The notes: generated by a model from the letters alone, not told the origin. A stretch of 12,329 bases of DNA from Alphaproteobacteria bacterium (GCA_024279575.1 JAJRRJ010000005.1:1-12329), one strand, 5' to 3'. Counted from the first letter of the stretch, positions 1 to 6,890 are shown. Made by a program: numbers and translations.

Positions 1-246
1 CTCATCGGATTCTTTGGCGATCCGGGTGATTTTTTTTACAAGGTCGGCAGCGGCGGCGCTCAGGGCATTGGCGGCACGGTTGGCTTCGCTGTTCTGCCCT
101 TCTTGTACGCCACGCTGGTATCCCTTTTCTTCGGCTTGCTTCAGTAATATGGCCAGTTCTCTTTCTCCGGTCAGGCGCGTATTTCTGTTGGACTGGCTAA
201 GGTCCAGATCAAAGGCAAACTTTTGCGGGGTTGCGTTCAGGCTCAT
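1..246 (-). CDS. fliH: Flagellar assembly protein FliH, N-terminal part (runs off window)
   Basis: FliH is the cytoplasmic partner and regulator of the export ATPase FliI in the flagellar type III secretion apparatus. Only the first 82 codons are present; the frame is open to the left edge. The start is the ATG at 246, which overlaps the TGA of fliG (ATGA), so the two are probably translationally coupled. The visible protein begins MSLNATPQKFAFDLDL, and then has a charged, Ala/Glu/Gln-rich helical stretch (around residues 27-82, including EKGYQRGVQEGQ), the kind of long helix that follows the N-terminus in FliH proteins. The name rests mainly on position directly after fliF-fliG plus this composition; the diagnostic C-terminal half lies outside the window. 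A different fliG-coupled protein cannot be fully excluded. Confidence 0.8.
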   Translation of the reverse strand, partial: MSLNATPQKFAFDLDLSQSNRNTRLTGERELAILLKQAEEKGYQRGVQEGQNSEANRAANALSAAAADLVKKITRIAKESDE

Positions 247-1295
247 CCAACCATCTCCACATCAGCTGAGCCTTTGGTGATTATGATATCACCTTTGGCG
301 GCCATATCCTTGGCGATGTTGACCAGGCGACTTTGCGCTTCGTCCACATCTGAAAGACGAACAGGGCCCATAGCTTCCATATCATCTTTTGCCATTTTGG
401 CGGCGCGGGCCGACATGTTGGAGAAAAACAATTCTTTTGCAGTGTCGTTGGCCCCTTTGAGAGCCAGGGTCAGGTCGTTTTTGTCTACGGCCTGTAACAG
501 GGACTGGATGGCGCTGGCATCCAGATTTATCAGATCATCAAAGGTGAACATCAATTCCTTGATGCGGGCGGAGGCTTCGCGGTTCACGTCTTCACGGGCG
601 GTGAGAACGCGGGTTTCGGTTTGTCGGTCAAAGGAGTTGAAAACATCCGCCATCAGCTCGTGCGGATCACGCTTTTGGGTATGGGAAAGGGTCGACATAA
701 ATTCTACACGCAAGGTGCTTTCAATTTTTTCCAGAATTTCCTTTTGTACCGGTTCCAATGAGAGCATGCGTTGCACCACATCCATTGCCAGCTCTTCAGG
801 AAGGACCGCCAGCACGCGTGAAGCGTGGTCTGTGGCCAGCTTTGACATAATGACCGCCACGGTTTGGGGATATTCATTTTTGAAATAGGCGGCAAGAATA
901 TCCTCTTGCACGTTGGAGAGCTTTTCCCAGATATTGCGCCCGGCAGGACCACGAATTTCTTCCATAATTGAGTCAACACGCTCGCCGGGAAGAAATGATA
1001 AAAGCAACCTTTCTGTGGTTTCTGAATTGCCGGAAATTGACCCGTTGGAGGAGAGCAGGGTCACAAAATTAACCAGCAGTTTATCCAGCATGTCCTGGGT
1101 AATGGGCCCCAGATTGGACATGGCGCGGGAAAGCTGGCGAATTTCAATTTCGTCAAGTTCGTTGAAAATTGGTTTTGCATAATCGGGGCCAAGCGCGAGC
1201 AAAAGCACAGCAGCACGTTCGGCTCCGTTCAGATCACGATTTTCAGCATCGTTGCCAACGACTAATCCACTTGGGTTTGCTTCAGAATTTGCCAT
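243..1295 (-). CDS. fliG: Flagellar motor switch protein FliG
   Basis: FliG forms the upper ring of the flagellar C-ring, binds the FliF C-terminus, and carries the residues on which the stator acts to produce torque. The 350-residue product has the usual length. The N-terminal FliF-binding region is at about residues 22-110. The middle domain has EYPQ at 141-144, where most homologues have EHPQ. The C-terminal domain includes the MFTFDDL segment (249-255). The torque-helix charges known from E. coli all appear present as K280, R297, D304, D305 and R313, within LALKGAND and MSARAAKMAKDDMEAMGPVR. Its ATG lies five bases after the fliF stop, and a GAGGCGG stretch upstream can serve as the ribosome binding site. 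Its stop overlaps the fliH start. All the key residues appear intact, so a functional rotor subunit is expected. Confidence 0.97.
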   Translation of the reverse strand: MANSEANPSGLVVGNDAENRDLNGAERAAVLLLALGPDYAKPIFNELDEIEIRQLSRAMSNLGPITQDMLDKLLVNFVTLLSSNGSISGNSETTERLLLSFLPGERVDSIMEEIRGPAGRNIWEKLSNVQEDILAAYFKNEYPQTVAVIMSKLATDHASRVLAVLPEELAMDVVQRMLSLEPVQKEILEKIESTLRVEFMSTLSHTQKRDPHELMADVFNSFDRQTETRVLTAREDVNREASARIKELMFTFDDLINLDASAIQSLLQAVDKNDLTLALKGANDTAKELFFSNMSARAAKMAKDDMEAMGPVRLSDVDEAQSRLVNIAKDMAAKGDIIITKGSADVEMVG

Positions 1296-1300
1296 GATGA

Positions 1301-2953
1301 TCAGGCCGCCTCAGTGAGCCAGTCGCGCACTATCACGCTGGCCTGTTTCGGGTGTTCCTCAATCAAACCACCTACCTGATTTAAGGTGCGGGACTGGGCT
1401 TCACCCTGGCTTTTTGCTTCGCCCATGAGGTCCGCTCCAATTGATCCTGGGGCTCCTGTTGGCCCATCCGCACTTAATCCGGCCTGTGCTGCGGCTACGG
1501 CCATTTCCGGTGTTGTTTGTGCATCAACCGTCTGGTCGCTGGTCAGGGGTAAGGGGGCTTCCGGCTCTAACACCCGCTTGATGAGTGGACGCATAACAAA
1601 CAGCATCAAGGCGATAGAGATGATAAGTGTCACCAGCATTTCAGCAGCTGACATCAGATCATCACGGGTAAAATCAAATAAACCGGCCGCTTCAGTTCCA
1701 ATGGCGGCAATGTCGGGGCGTTCAGCAAATTGCAGGTTAGAAATTTCCACCTGATCACCACGCTCAGCATTGAAGCCCATGGCGGAACGCACCAGCGCGC
1801 CGATTTGCACCATTTGCTCTTCGGTGCGCGGGGCGTAGGTTGATGCGCCGTTGGCATCTGTGGTGTAAACACCATCAACAAGCACTGCAACGGAGAGGCG
1901 TTTAATTGCCCCCGCTTCAATGATCTGGGTCTGGGTGGATTTTGAAATTTCGTAGTTAATTGTTTCTTCGGTGGTCGCCGATTGGTCCGAAGCTCCCTGA
2001 CCTGCACTGTTATTTGCAGTGGCGCCGGGCAATTCGTTCCCCACGGTGACGGCGCCCCCGTCATTGGCACCATTGGATGAATTGGAGAGCTCACGGGTTT
2101 GCAATGAGCGGACAACCTGCCCTTCGGGGTCAAAGGTTTCTGAACTCTGGGTCATACGGTTGAATTCAAGGTCGGCTGAAACCTGGACGCGGACGCGCCC
2201 GGCACCAACAACATTACCAAGTAGTTCTTCAAGCCGTGCGCGCAAACGATTTTCCATGGCGGTTACGCGTTCATCCATATCGGAGGCGGCCACTGATTCG
2301 TCGCCGTTGCCATTGCCCGCAGCGAGCAGGCGCCCCGAATTGTCAATAATGGATACGTTGGAGGGGTTCATGCCTTGAATAGCAGAGGATACCAGGTGCT
2401 GAATGGCGTTGACTTCGGTGTTGGAGAGCGTGCCGCGTACACCAAGGGTGATGGAAGCTGAGGGGTCTGCCCGCTCGCGCCGGAACAGTTCGCGTTTGGG
2501 TAGAACAAGATGCACGCGGGCAGTGCTTACGCGGGCAAGGGAGGAAATTGTGCGGGCCAGCTCCCCTTCAGTTGCGCGAACAAGGTTGACGTCCTGAACA
2601 AAGGAGGTGGCGCCAAGTGTGCTTTGACTGTCAAATATTTCATAGCCGACCTGACCTGAATTGGGCAGGCCGCTGGAGGCAAGGTTCATGCGGATTGTGG
2701 TAATCTGATCGCGCGGTACTAAAATGGTATCCCCTTCGCCACGAATTTCATGGGGAATACCAGAGGTTTGCAGGGAAGAAACGATGGCGGAAGAGTCTTC
2801 AAAAGACAGGCCGGTATAAAGGGGGGCCATTTGAGGGGTGGTGGCGCGGAATATCAGGAGACCAAAAAAGCCCAGTAACAGTACCGAGACCAAAACCATG
2901 GACGCCAAACGGGCCATACCCAAGCGTTGAAGAATTCCACCCATTGCATTCAT
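1301..2953 (-). CDS. fliF: Flagellar MS-ring protein FliF
   Basis: FliF is the inner-membrane protein that builds the MS ring, the first structure of the basal body. With the ATG at 2953 it has 550 residues, normal for the family. The first transmembrane helix is at about 15-35, followed by MAPLYTGLSFEDS (42-54), a typical beginning of the periplasmic region. The ring-building YscJ/FliF domains follow to about residue 260. A low-complexity Asn/Gly/Ser stretch spans about 290-325. The second transmembrane helix is at about 438-455. The cytoplasmic tail ends in IEEHPKQASVIVRDWL (531-546), the FliG-binding segment. The frame is open to a GTG at 3010, but that start has no ribosome binding site and adds 19 residues before the conserved MNAMGGILQRLG beginning, so 2953 was chosen. 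It is the first gene of the fliF-fliG-fliH unit. Confidence 0.95.
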   Translation of the reverse strand: MNAMGGILQRLGMARLASMVLVSVLLLGFFGLLIFRATTPQMAPLYTGLSFEDSSAIVSSLQTSGIPHEIRGEGDTILVPRDQITTIRMNLASSGLPNSGQVGYEIFDSQSTLGATSFVQDVNLVRATEGELARTISSLARVSTARVHLVLPKRELFRRERADPSASITLGVRGTLSNTEVNAIQHLVSSAIQGMNPSNVSIIDNSGRLLAAGNGNGDESVAASDMDERVTAMENRLRARLEELLGNVVGAGRVRVQVSADLEFNRMTQSSETFDPEGQVVRSLQTRELSNSSNGANDGGAVTVGNELPGATANNSAGQGASDQSATTEETINYEISKSTQTQIIEAGAIKRLSVAVLVDGVYTTDANGASTYAPRTEEQMVQIGALVRSAMGFNAERGDQVEISNLQFAERPDIAAIGTEAAGLFDFTRDDLMSAAEMLVTLIISIALMLFVMRPLIKRVLEPEAPLPLTSDQTVDAQTTPEMAVAAAQAGLSADGPTGAPGSIGADLMGEAKSQGEAQSRTLNQVGGLIEEHPKQASVIVRDWLTEAA

Positions 2954-3015
2954 TGAATCTTGTCCAAACCAGTATCGTATTTTGCCCCCAATGATCAAAG
3001 TCGCGAACACTGGTA

Positions 3016-3028
3016 GGCAAAAATTACC
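3016..3028. promoter_or_regulatory. FlbD-like quasi-palindrome near fliF start
   Basis: GGCAAAAATTACC, inside a wider inverted repeat GGTA...TACC (3012-3028). It resembles the GGCA-(A/T)n-TGCC form seen twice more upstream of fliK. It lies between the CtrA-like box and the fliF ATG, where a bound FlbD could repress; FlbD repression of fliF is known in Caulobacter. The assignment is inference from similarity only. GGCAAAA strings also occur inside coding regions of this window, for example near 3279 and 3660. Confidence 0.3.
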
Positions 3029-3034
3029 TAGCGT

Positions 3035-3053
3035 ATGGTAAACAAGTTCTTAA
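3035..3053 (-). promoter_or_regulatory. CtrA-box-like site upstream of fliF
   Basis: On the minus strand the site reads TTAA, seven bases, TTTACCAT. This is one base from the full CtrA consensus TTAA-N7-TTAA and close to the TTAACCAT variant. It ends 81 bases before the fliF ATG at 2953. In Caulobacter the class II flagellar operons, including fliF, are activated by CtrA bound around -35, so position and orientation both fit. The presence of sciP in the same window supports a CtrA circuit. The binding itself is inferred. Confidence 0.6.
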
Positions 3054-3078
3054 CATTTTGAGTAAATTACACTTTTTG

Positions 3079-3093
3079 CGGCAATTTTTTCCG
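3079..3093. promoter_or_regulatory. FlbD-like quasi-palindrome upstream of the fliF CtrA box
   Basis: On the minus strand this reads CGGAAAAAATTGCCG, with CGG/CCG ends and five of seven matched pairs. It is one base from the perfect palindrome CGGCAAAAATTGCCG. It lies 25 bases upstream of the CtrA-like box. Together with 3016-3028 it flanks that box. FlbD is the known sigma-54 activator that recognises such sites in Caulobacter; its use here is inferred. Confidence 0.35.
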
Positions 3094-3276
3094 GGTAGCG
3101 GATTGTGATGCTATGCGAAAAATGGGGTTTTACTTGCGTTTTGGCTCAATTTGTAATGGAATTTGTTGGGTTTTGAGCGTAAATCTTTTGCATAGCGGAC
3201 GCACAAGTGGGTTAACGTGGCGATCTGAACGGAATAAGCAATTTTCAGGGTGAGAAGTCAAAAAGGGATATATGCC

Positions 3277-3597
3277 ATGGCAAAATTTATTATCATCTAT
3301 CACGGGAGCGGCAATATGCAGAACATGACCCCGCAAGAGGGGATGGCGCATCGGGAAAAATGGATGGCGTGGGTGAAAGGGCTTGGTGAAGCTGTTGTTA
3401 CGCCAGGGCAGCCACTCAAAGGTAATAAAATGCTTGGCAGTGAGGGGGTGTCTGACGCTAAAGGTGAAACGATTTCAGGTTACGCTATTATTGAAGCGGC
3501 GGATATGAGCGGGGCGCTGGAATTGGCCAAGGGCGATCCGTTTGTGGATATGGGCGGCACAATTGAAATTGCGGAAATGGTTATGATGGGGGGGTGA
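3277..3597 (+). CDS. YCII/YciI-family small protein
   Basis: A 106-residue protein of the YCII fold, a small dimeric ferredoxin-like alpha/beta barrel; most members have no established reaction. It begins MAKFIIIYHG, followed by a helix (about 18-39), then PGQPLKGNKMLGSEGVSD (43-60), SGYAIIEAADMSGALELAK (67-85), and a final strand GGTIEIAEMVMM (93-104). This order of strand, helix, conserved Gly/Pro loop, strand-helix and final strand is typical of alphaproteobacterial YCII proteins. The frame is open from a GTG at 3250, but the ATG at 3277 has AAGGGA eight bases upstream and gives the usual N-terminus. The gene stands alone on the plus strand, divergent from fliF and convergent with the Lrp-type regulator. 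No link to either is evident. Confidence 0.85.
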   Translation: MAKFIIIYHGSGNMQNMTPQEGMAHREKWMAWVKGLGEAVVTPGQPLKGNKMLGSEGVSDAKGETISGYAIIEAADMSGALELAKGDPFVDMGGTIEIAEMVMMGG

Positions 3598-3611
3598 TCC
3601 CCAAGCCCCCC
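3588..3611. terminator. G-run/C-run hairpin between convergent genes
   Basis: Seven G (3588-3594) and six C (3606-3611) can pair around an 11-base loop. The hairpin sits at the stop of the YCII gene and 6 bases from the end of the convergent Lrp-type gene. No T-run follows on either strand, so this is only a possible weak bidirectional transcription end. Confidence 0.25.
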
Positions 3612-3617
3612 GGGCGT

Positions 3618-4085
3618 TTAGTTGATGGGATAGGGGCGTTGTTCCTCAATGGTTTCCATGGCAAAATTTGAGGTCACTGCGTCAAGTTCCACCCCCTCGA
3701 TGAGGCGGCGGTAAACCGCATCATAACTTTTCATATCCTGAGTAACCACTTTGAGCAGATAGTCATAATCGCCCCCGATGCGATAAAAGTCGATGACTTC
3801 AGGAATGTTTGAAACGTGGCGGGCAAACTTTTTGAGCCAGGCGCCGGAATGATTGCGGGTTTTCACCATCACAACAACCACAAGCCCCAACCCCAGTTTT
3901 TCGCGATCAAGGCGCACGGTTTGTCCCAGAACTATTCCCTGTTTTTTTAGTGCCTTTAGCCGGTTCCAGCATGCGTTTGGGGACAGATTGACATGTTCTG
4001 AAAGTTCGCGCTGGGACATGGACCCGTTGTTTTGAAGGAAGCGCAATATTTTTCTGTTAAATTCATCGAGCAATGGGAGCTTCAT
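3618..4085 (-). CDS. Lrp/AsnC-family transcriptional regulator
   Basis: A 155-residue protein with the standard Lrp/AsnC layout. The winged helix-turn-helix spans about residues 6-52 (LLDEFNRKILRFLQNNG, then SQRELSEHVNLSPNACWNRLKALKKQGI). After a linker, the RAM (AsnC_trans_reg) ligand-binding domain occupies about 66-148, with IPEVIDFYRIGGDYDYLLKV at 94-113 matching the conserved core. Family members form DNA-wrapping octamers and respond to amino acids. The ATG at 4085 is preceded by GGA about ten bases upstream. The gene is divergent from the class V aminotransferase, a common arrangement for a local Lrp-type regulator and its target, so control of that gene is a reasonable inference. The ligand cannot be read from sequence. 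Confidence 0.93.
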   Translation of the reverse strand: MKLPLLDEFNRKILRFLQNNGSMSQRELSEHVNLSPNACWNRLKALKKQGIVLGQTVRLDREKLGLGLVVVVMVKTRNHSGAWLKKFARHVSNIPEVIDFYRIGGDYDYLLKVVTQDMKSYDAVYRRLIEGVELDAVTSNFAMETIEEQRPYPIN

Positions 4086-4192
4086 TCGATTATTTCCGTC
4101 GTTTTGAGTGTTATTTGATGTGGTTTTTGGAGTTTTACGATAAGTTTGCAGATTATACTATCGAAAGGAAACAAATATTTGGGTACATTTCG
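4086..4192 (+). promoter_or_regulatory. Divergent promoter region, Lrp-type gene / aminotransferase
   Basis: A 107-base AT-rich gap between the divergent starts. A TATACT hexamer at 4154-4159 is a good -10 match for the plus strand and predicts a transcript start near 4166, about 27 bases before the ATG at 4193. No convincing -35 was found at normal spacing, as expected if an activator such as the neighbouring Lrp-type protein is needed. The predicted start lies downstream of the frame's earlier starts at 4073 and 4118, which argues against them. Confidence 0.4.
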
Positions 4193-5626
4193 ATGCCATT
4201 TGAGAAATTCAAAAATGCCCTCACTCAGGGTGATGTGATTGCGCGATTGCGCGAGGGGCTAATCGGGGAGGGCGCGCAAATTCAAACGCCCTACGGCCAT
4301 AAAAAACTGGTTTATGCGGATTATACCGCTTCGGGGCGGGCGCTCAGGCAGATTGAAGATTTCATCATCGAGCATGTTCTGCCGTTTTATGCCAATTCTC
4401 ACACGTCTTCATCATTTTGCGGGGCCTATATCACGAAGTTGCGTTGCAGAGCACGCCAGATTGTTGCCGAACAAACCAATGCGGGGGAGGACTGCGCGGT
4501 AATTTTCTCAGGATCGGGGGCAACTTCTGCCATCAACCGGTTGGTGGCGCTGTGTGAGGTGGCCAGTTTTGGAAAACAGGCCAGTGTCTTTATTGGCCCC
4601 TATGAGCATCACTCCAATATTCTGCCATGGCGGGAAAGCGGGGCTGAGGTGATTGAAATTCCTGAAGGGGCACAAGGGGGACCGGATCTTGAAACTTTAG
4701 CACGCGAACTTGACGCGCGAAAAGGCCAGCGCCTGCTGATAGGCGCTTTTTCTGCCGCTTCGAATGTGTCGGGAATTGTCAGTGACGTTGAAGCGGTAAC
4801 GGCTGTATTAAAATCGTTCGGGGCGCTTGCGTTCTGGGATTATGCGGGGGGTGGGCCATATTTGCCCATTGATATGAACCCAAAAGATAAAGTGGGACTG
4901 GACGCGGTTGTTGTATCGCCCCACAAATTTATTGGTGGGCCGGGCGCTTCGGGTTTGCTGATAATGCGCAAGAGTGTCATTCGTCAGAAAAAACCAACAT
5001 GGCCGGGGGGGGGCAGCGTTTCCTATGTATCCCCGTGGGGGCATAATTACCTGTCCGATGTGGGGGAGCGTGAGGAGGCGGGAACGCCCAACATTGTGGG
5101 GGATATTCGTGCGGCACTGGTCTTTTTGGTCAAGGAGGTCATCGGAGAGGATTTTATTGCGTCTCGCGAGCGCGTAACGGGGGCAATGGCGCTTGCTGTC
5201 TGGCAAAAAAACCCGAATCTGCATTTGTTGGGGGTGGATAAAACTATGCGCCTGCCGATTTTTTCATTTGCGGTGCGCGACCCCCAGGGGGGTTATGTGC
5301 ACCACCAGCTTTTCACGCGTTTGCTTTCAGATGTTTATGGCATTCAGGGACGGGGGGGCTGCGTGTGTGCCGGACCATACGGGCATCGTTTGTTGCATGT
5401 GGGCCAGCAACAATCTGAAAAAATCCGTGATGCTATTCTTGCCGGGCATGAAATTGAAAAACCGGGTTGGGTGCGGCTGAATTTCAGCTATTTAATGGAT
5501 GATGCGACGGTGCGGCACATTATTGACAGTGTTGATATGCTGGCGCGGGATGTGACTAAATATAGCGCGCATTATTCCGGCAATAATGCGGATGCCAATT
5601 TTTCCTATCAGAAAAAAATGGCGTAA
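4193..5626 (+). CDS. Class V aminotransferase (cysteine desulfurase-like PLP enzyme)
   Basis: A 477-residue fold-type I PLP enzyme of aminotransferase class V. Landmarks are YADYTASGRA (41-50), SGSGATSA for cofactor phosphate binding (106-113), the PYEHHSN cofactor-stacking histidine region (136-142), WDYAGGGPY with the PLP-nitrogen aspartate (D216), and SPHKFIGGPG with the Schiff-base lysine K245. Near the C-terminus is GRGGCVCAGPYGH (386-398); C392 lines up with the catalytic cysteine of SufS-type desulfurases, and C390 makes a CxC pair. The family is widespread but its substrate is unknown to me; a desulfurase or selenocysteine-lyase-like reaction is possible. The frame is open from 4073, overlapping the Lrp-type gene, but the conserved protein begins at MPFEKF. 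No iron-sulphur assembly genes are adjacent. It is probably regulated by the divergent Lrp-type gene. Confidence 0.88.
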   Translation: MPFEKFKNALTQGDVIARLREGLIGEGAQIQTPYGHKKLVYADYTASGRALRQIEDFIIEHVLPFYANSHTSSSFCGAYITKLRCRARQIVAEQTNAGEDCAVIFSGSGATSAINRLVALCEVASFGKQASVFIGPYEHHSNILPWRESGAEVIEIPEGAQGGPDLETLARELDARKGQRLLIGAFSAASNVSGIVSDVEAVTAVLKSFGALAFWDYAGGGPYLPIDMNPKDKVGLDAVVVSPHKFIGGPGASGLLIMRKSVIRQKKPTWPGGGSVSYVSPWGHNYLSDVGEREEAGTPNIVGDIRAALVFLVKEVIGEDFIASRERVTGAMALAVWQKNPNLHLLGVDKTMRLPIFSFAVRDPQGGYVHHQLFTRLLSDVYGIQGRGGCVCAGPYGHRLLHVGQQQSEKIRDAILAGHEIEKPGWVRLNFSYLMDDATVRHIIDSVDMLARDVTKYSAHYSGNNADANFSYQKKMA

Positions 5627-5683
5627 GGGATGTTTTTGACGTTTATGTCAACCAAATTTGGCCCAGGCAATCAGCAATGGCAG

Positions 5684-5718
5684 GGACAGCCAGGTGTTCA
5701 ACGCGCACCTCCCTGTCC
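5684..5718. repeat. Inverted repeat with internal CC/CC loop
   Basis: GGACAG (5684-5689) pairs with CTGTCC (5713-5718), and AGGTG (5692-5696) with CACCT (5706-5710). These are separated by a symmetric CC/CC internal loop and closed by a nine-base loop. The repeat sits 58 bases after the aminotransferase stop in the 147-base gap before sciP. There is no T-run, so it may be a transcript 3' end structure, a protein site or chance. Confidence 0.35.
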
Positions 5719-5752
5719 TCTGGTTATGAGGCAGGGAATAATGCACTTATTT

Positions 5753-5776
5753 TGATTTGGCTCGAAAGCAAAATCA
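5753..5776 (-). repeat. Hairpin with TTCG loop at the end of sciP
   Basis: On the minus strand TGATTT pairs with AAATCA, then after one mismatch GCT pairs with AGC around a TTCG tetraloop. The hairpin starts at the sciP stop codon. It could stabilise or end the sciP transcript, but no T-run follows, so it is not a standard terminator. Confidence 0.35.
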
Positions 5777-6052
5777 GCCTTCGCGGTAATGCTGAATCCA
5801 GGTGGTTCTGAGACCAGCCAGACCGTGCTTGTCGATCGCTGCCTGCCAGTTGAGGAACTCATCGACGCTTAACGTATAGCGCGTGCATGCCTCATCAAGG
5901 GAAAGCAGGCCACCGCGCACAGCGGCAACAACTTCGGCCTTGCGCCGGATGACCCAGCGACGGGTTGTTGGGGGGGGAAGATCGGCGATGGTTAAGGGAG
6001 AGCCATCAGGGCCGATCACATATTTTACTCTTGGACGCATTTGTACGGTCAT
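5774..6052 (-). CDS. sciP: SciP, CtrA inhibitory protein (DUF1153)
   Basis: SciP is a small DNA-binding protein that in Caulobacter binds CtrA and blocks its recruitment of RNA polymerase, shutting off CtrA-activated genes in early cell-cycle phases. The 92-residue product is essentially one DUF1153 domain: YVIGPDGSPLTIADLPPP (11-28), RRWVIRRKAEVVAAVRGGLL (31-50), and then SLDEACTRYTLSVDEFLNWQ (51-70), a TrpR/transposase-like helix-turn-helix, ending GLRTTWIQHYR. The frame is open from a GTG at 6061, but the ATG at 6052 is preferred; another ATG at 6040 is possible. The gene stands alone, downstream of flgD on the same strand but past a terminator, and a CtrA-like motif lies about 75 bases upstream. 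Recognition is strong because the domain is very conserved. Confidence 0.93.
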   Translation of the reverse strand: MTVQMRPRVKYVIGPDGSPLTIADLPPPTTRRWVIRRKAEVVAAVRGGLLSLDEACTRYTLSVDEFLNWQAAIDKHGLAGLRTTWIQHYREG

Positions 6053-6127
6053 ACTACTCACAAACTCAAATTGACCTTCGATGAATTCAAGTTAGCGCGT
6101 TCTAGTAAATAATTGACTAAGCGTCTG

Positions 6128-6142
6128 TTTAGCCTTGGTTAA
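6128..6142 (-). promoter_or_regulatory. Weak CtrA-like site upstream of sciP
   Basis: On the minus strand this reads TTAA-CCAAGGC-TAAA. The first half extends to TTAACC, as in the TTAACCAT variant, and the second half has one mismatch. It lies between the flgD terminator and sciP. In Caulobacter, sciP is itself CtrA-dependent. The match is weaker than the one upstream of fliF. Confidence 0.35.
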
Positions 6143-6154
6143 GGGTTTTGAAAC

Positions 6155-6188
6155 AACAAAAAGCCGTTGCATGCGGATGTGCAACGGC
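6155..6188 (-). terminator. Rho-independent terminator after flgD
   Basis: A perfect nine-base stem (GCCGTTGCA at 6163-6171 with TGCAACGGC at 6180-6188) closes an eight-base loop. On the minus strand it is followed by TTTTTGTT. It starts 25 bases after the flgD stop and reads in the right direction, separating the fliK-flgD unit from sciP. Confidence 0.85.
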
Positions 6189-6213
6189 CTTTGAAAAAAT
6201 TGAAACGAATAAG

Positions 6214-6866
6214 TTAAGCGGCGCTCTGTACTGATTGCACAGAAGAGAGTTTTACTTCTGCCCCATCTACAATGAGGACGGGTTCTCTACCTGAAAGGTC
6301 GACGCCGGTAACGGTTCCGGTGATCTGGGTTGCAACGGGAACGTGGTTGCCATTGGCGTCCCTGCCGGCGATGGTAATGGAGTAATTGCCATCTGCAAGC
6401 TGGTTCCCTGCATTATCCGTACCATTCCAGATAAACTGACCATCACCGCTGGCCAGAGACACTTCCTCTGTGAAAACAACGTTACCGTTGGTATCGCGAA
6501 TGGAAACAGTTGATTCAGGGGCGCTGCGGTTGGTAGAAAAATTCCAGGTGGCGCCACCACCGCTCAGGGTCGCATTGGCACCGCTTGCAGAGATGTTTTT
6601 GCCGATAAAGGTCACTGCCTCTATGTTGGCACCATTGCTGGCTGACAAAGTGAGTGCCTCAAGAAACTCGTTTGTTTTGAGTTGCTGCTCAACGGAGGTG
6701 AACTGAACCATTTGCTGGGTGAATTGGTTGGTGTCCAAGGGGTCCAGCGGGTTCTGGTTTTTTAACTGCGTGGTGAGCAGGGACAAAAGGTATCAAAATT
6801 GTCAGCGATGGATTTGCGTGAACTGGTCAGGGACGAGTTAACGCTATCAATTGCACTAATGGCCAT
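6214..6866 (-). CDS. flgD: Flagellar hook-capping protein FlgD, reading frame interrupted by a one-base shift
   Basis: FlgD is the temporary cap on which hook subunits assemble. From the ATG at 6866, which has AAAAGGA seven bases upstream, the frame reads MAISAIDSVNSS...SIADNFDTF, a normal FlgD N-terminus, then shifts into CPCSPRS and stops at 6762-6764 after 34 codons. The rest, from LSLLTTQLKNQNPLDPLD onward, is in the -1 frame. Only four T (6785-6788) are present where five would join the parts into a 217-residue protein of ordinary length. The restored protein has the FlgD N-terminal domain (about 24-75), an Ig-like domain with WNGTDNAG (147-154) and a C-terminal beta domain ending near 217. 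A TTG at 6786 is the only upstream start in the main frame and lacks the conserved N-terminus. No other damage is seen, so a sequencing error, recent mutation or phase-variable tract is likelier than an old pseudogene. Confidence 0.9.
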
Positions 6867-6873
6867 AATGAGG

Positions 6874-6880
6874 TCCTTTT
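6874..6880 (-). promoter_or_regulatory. Ribosome binding site fixing the flgD start
   Basis: AAAAGGA on the minus strand, seven bases before the ATG at 6866. It shows that translation of flgD was built to start at 6866, which is out of frame with most of the gene in the sequence given. Confidence 0.75.
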
Positions 6881-6890
6881 ATATCCAAAA

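Noticed and set aside
223..888. A 221-codon open frame on the plus strand over fliG
   Set aside because: Antisense to fliG, rich in Ser and Arg, with no family resemblance.
6777..6794. Programmed -1 frameshift signal in flgD
   Set aside because: The zero-frame codons ACC TTT TGT do not form an X-XXY-YYZ heptamer and no strong downstream stem was noticed; a simple base loss is more economical.
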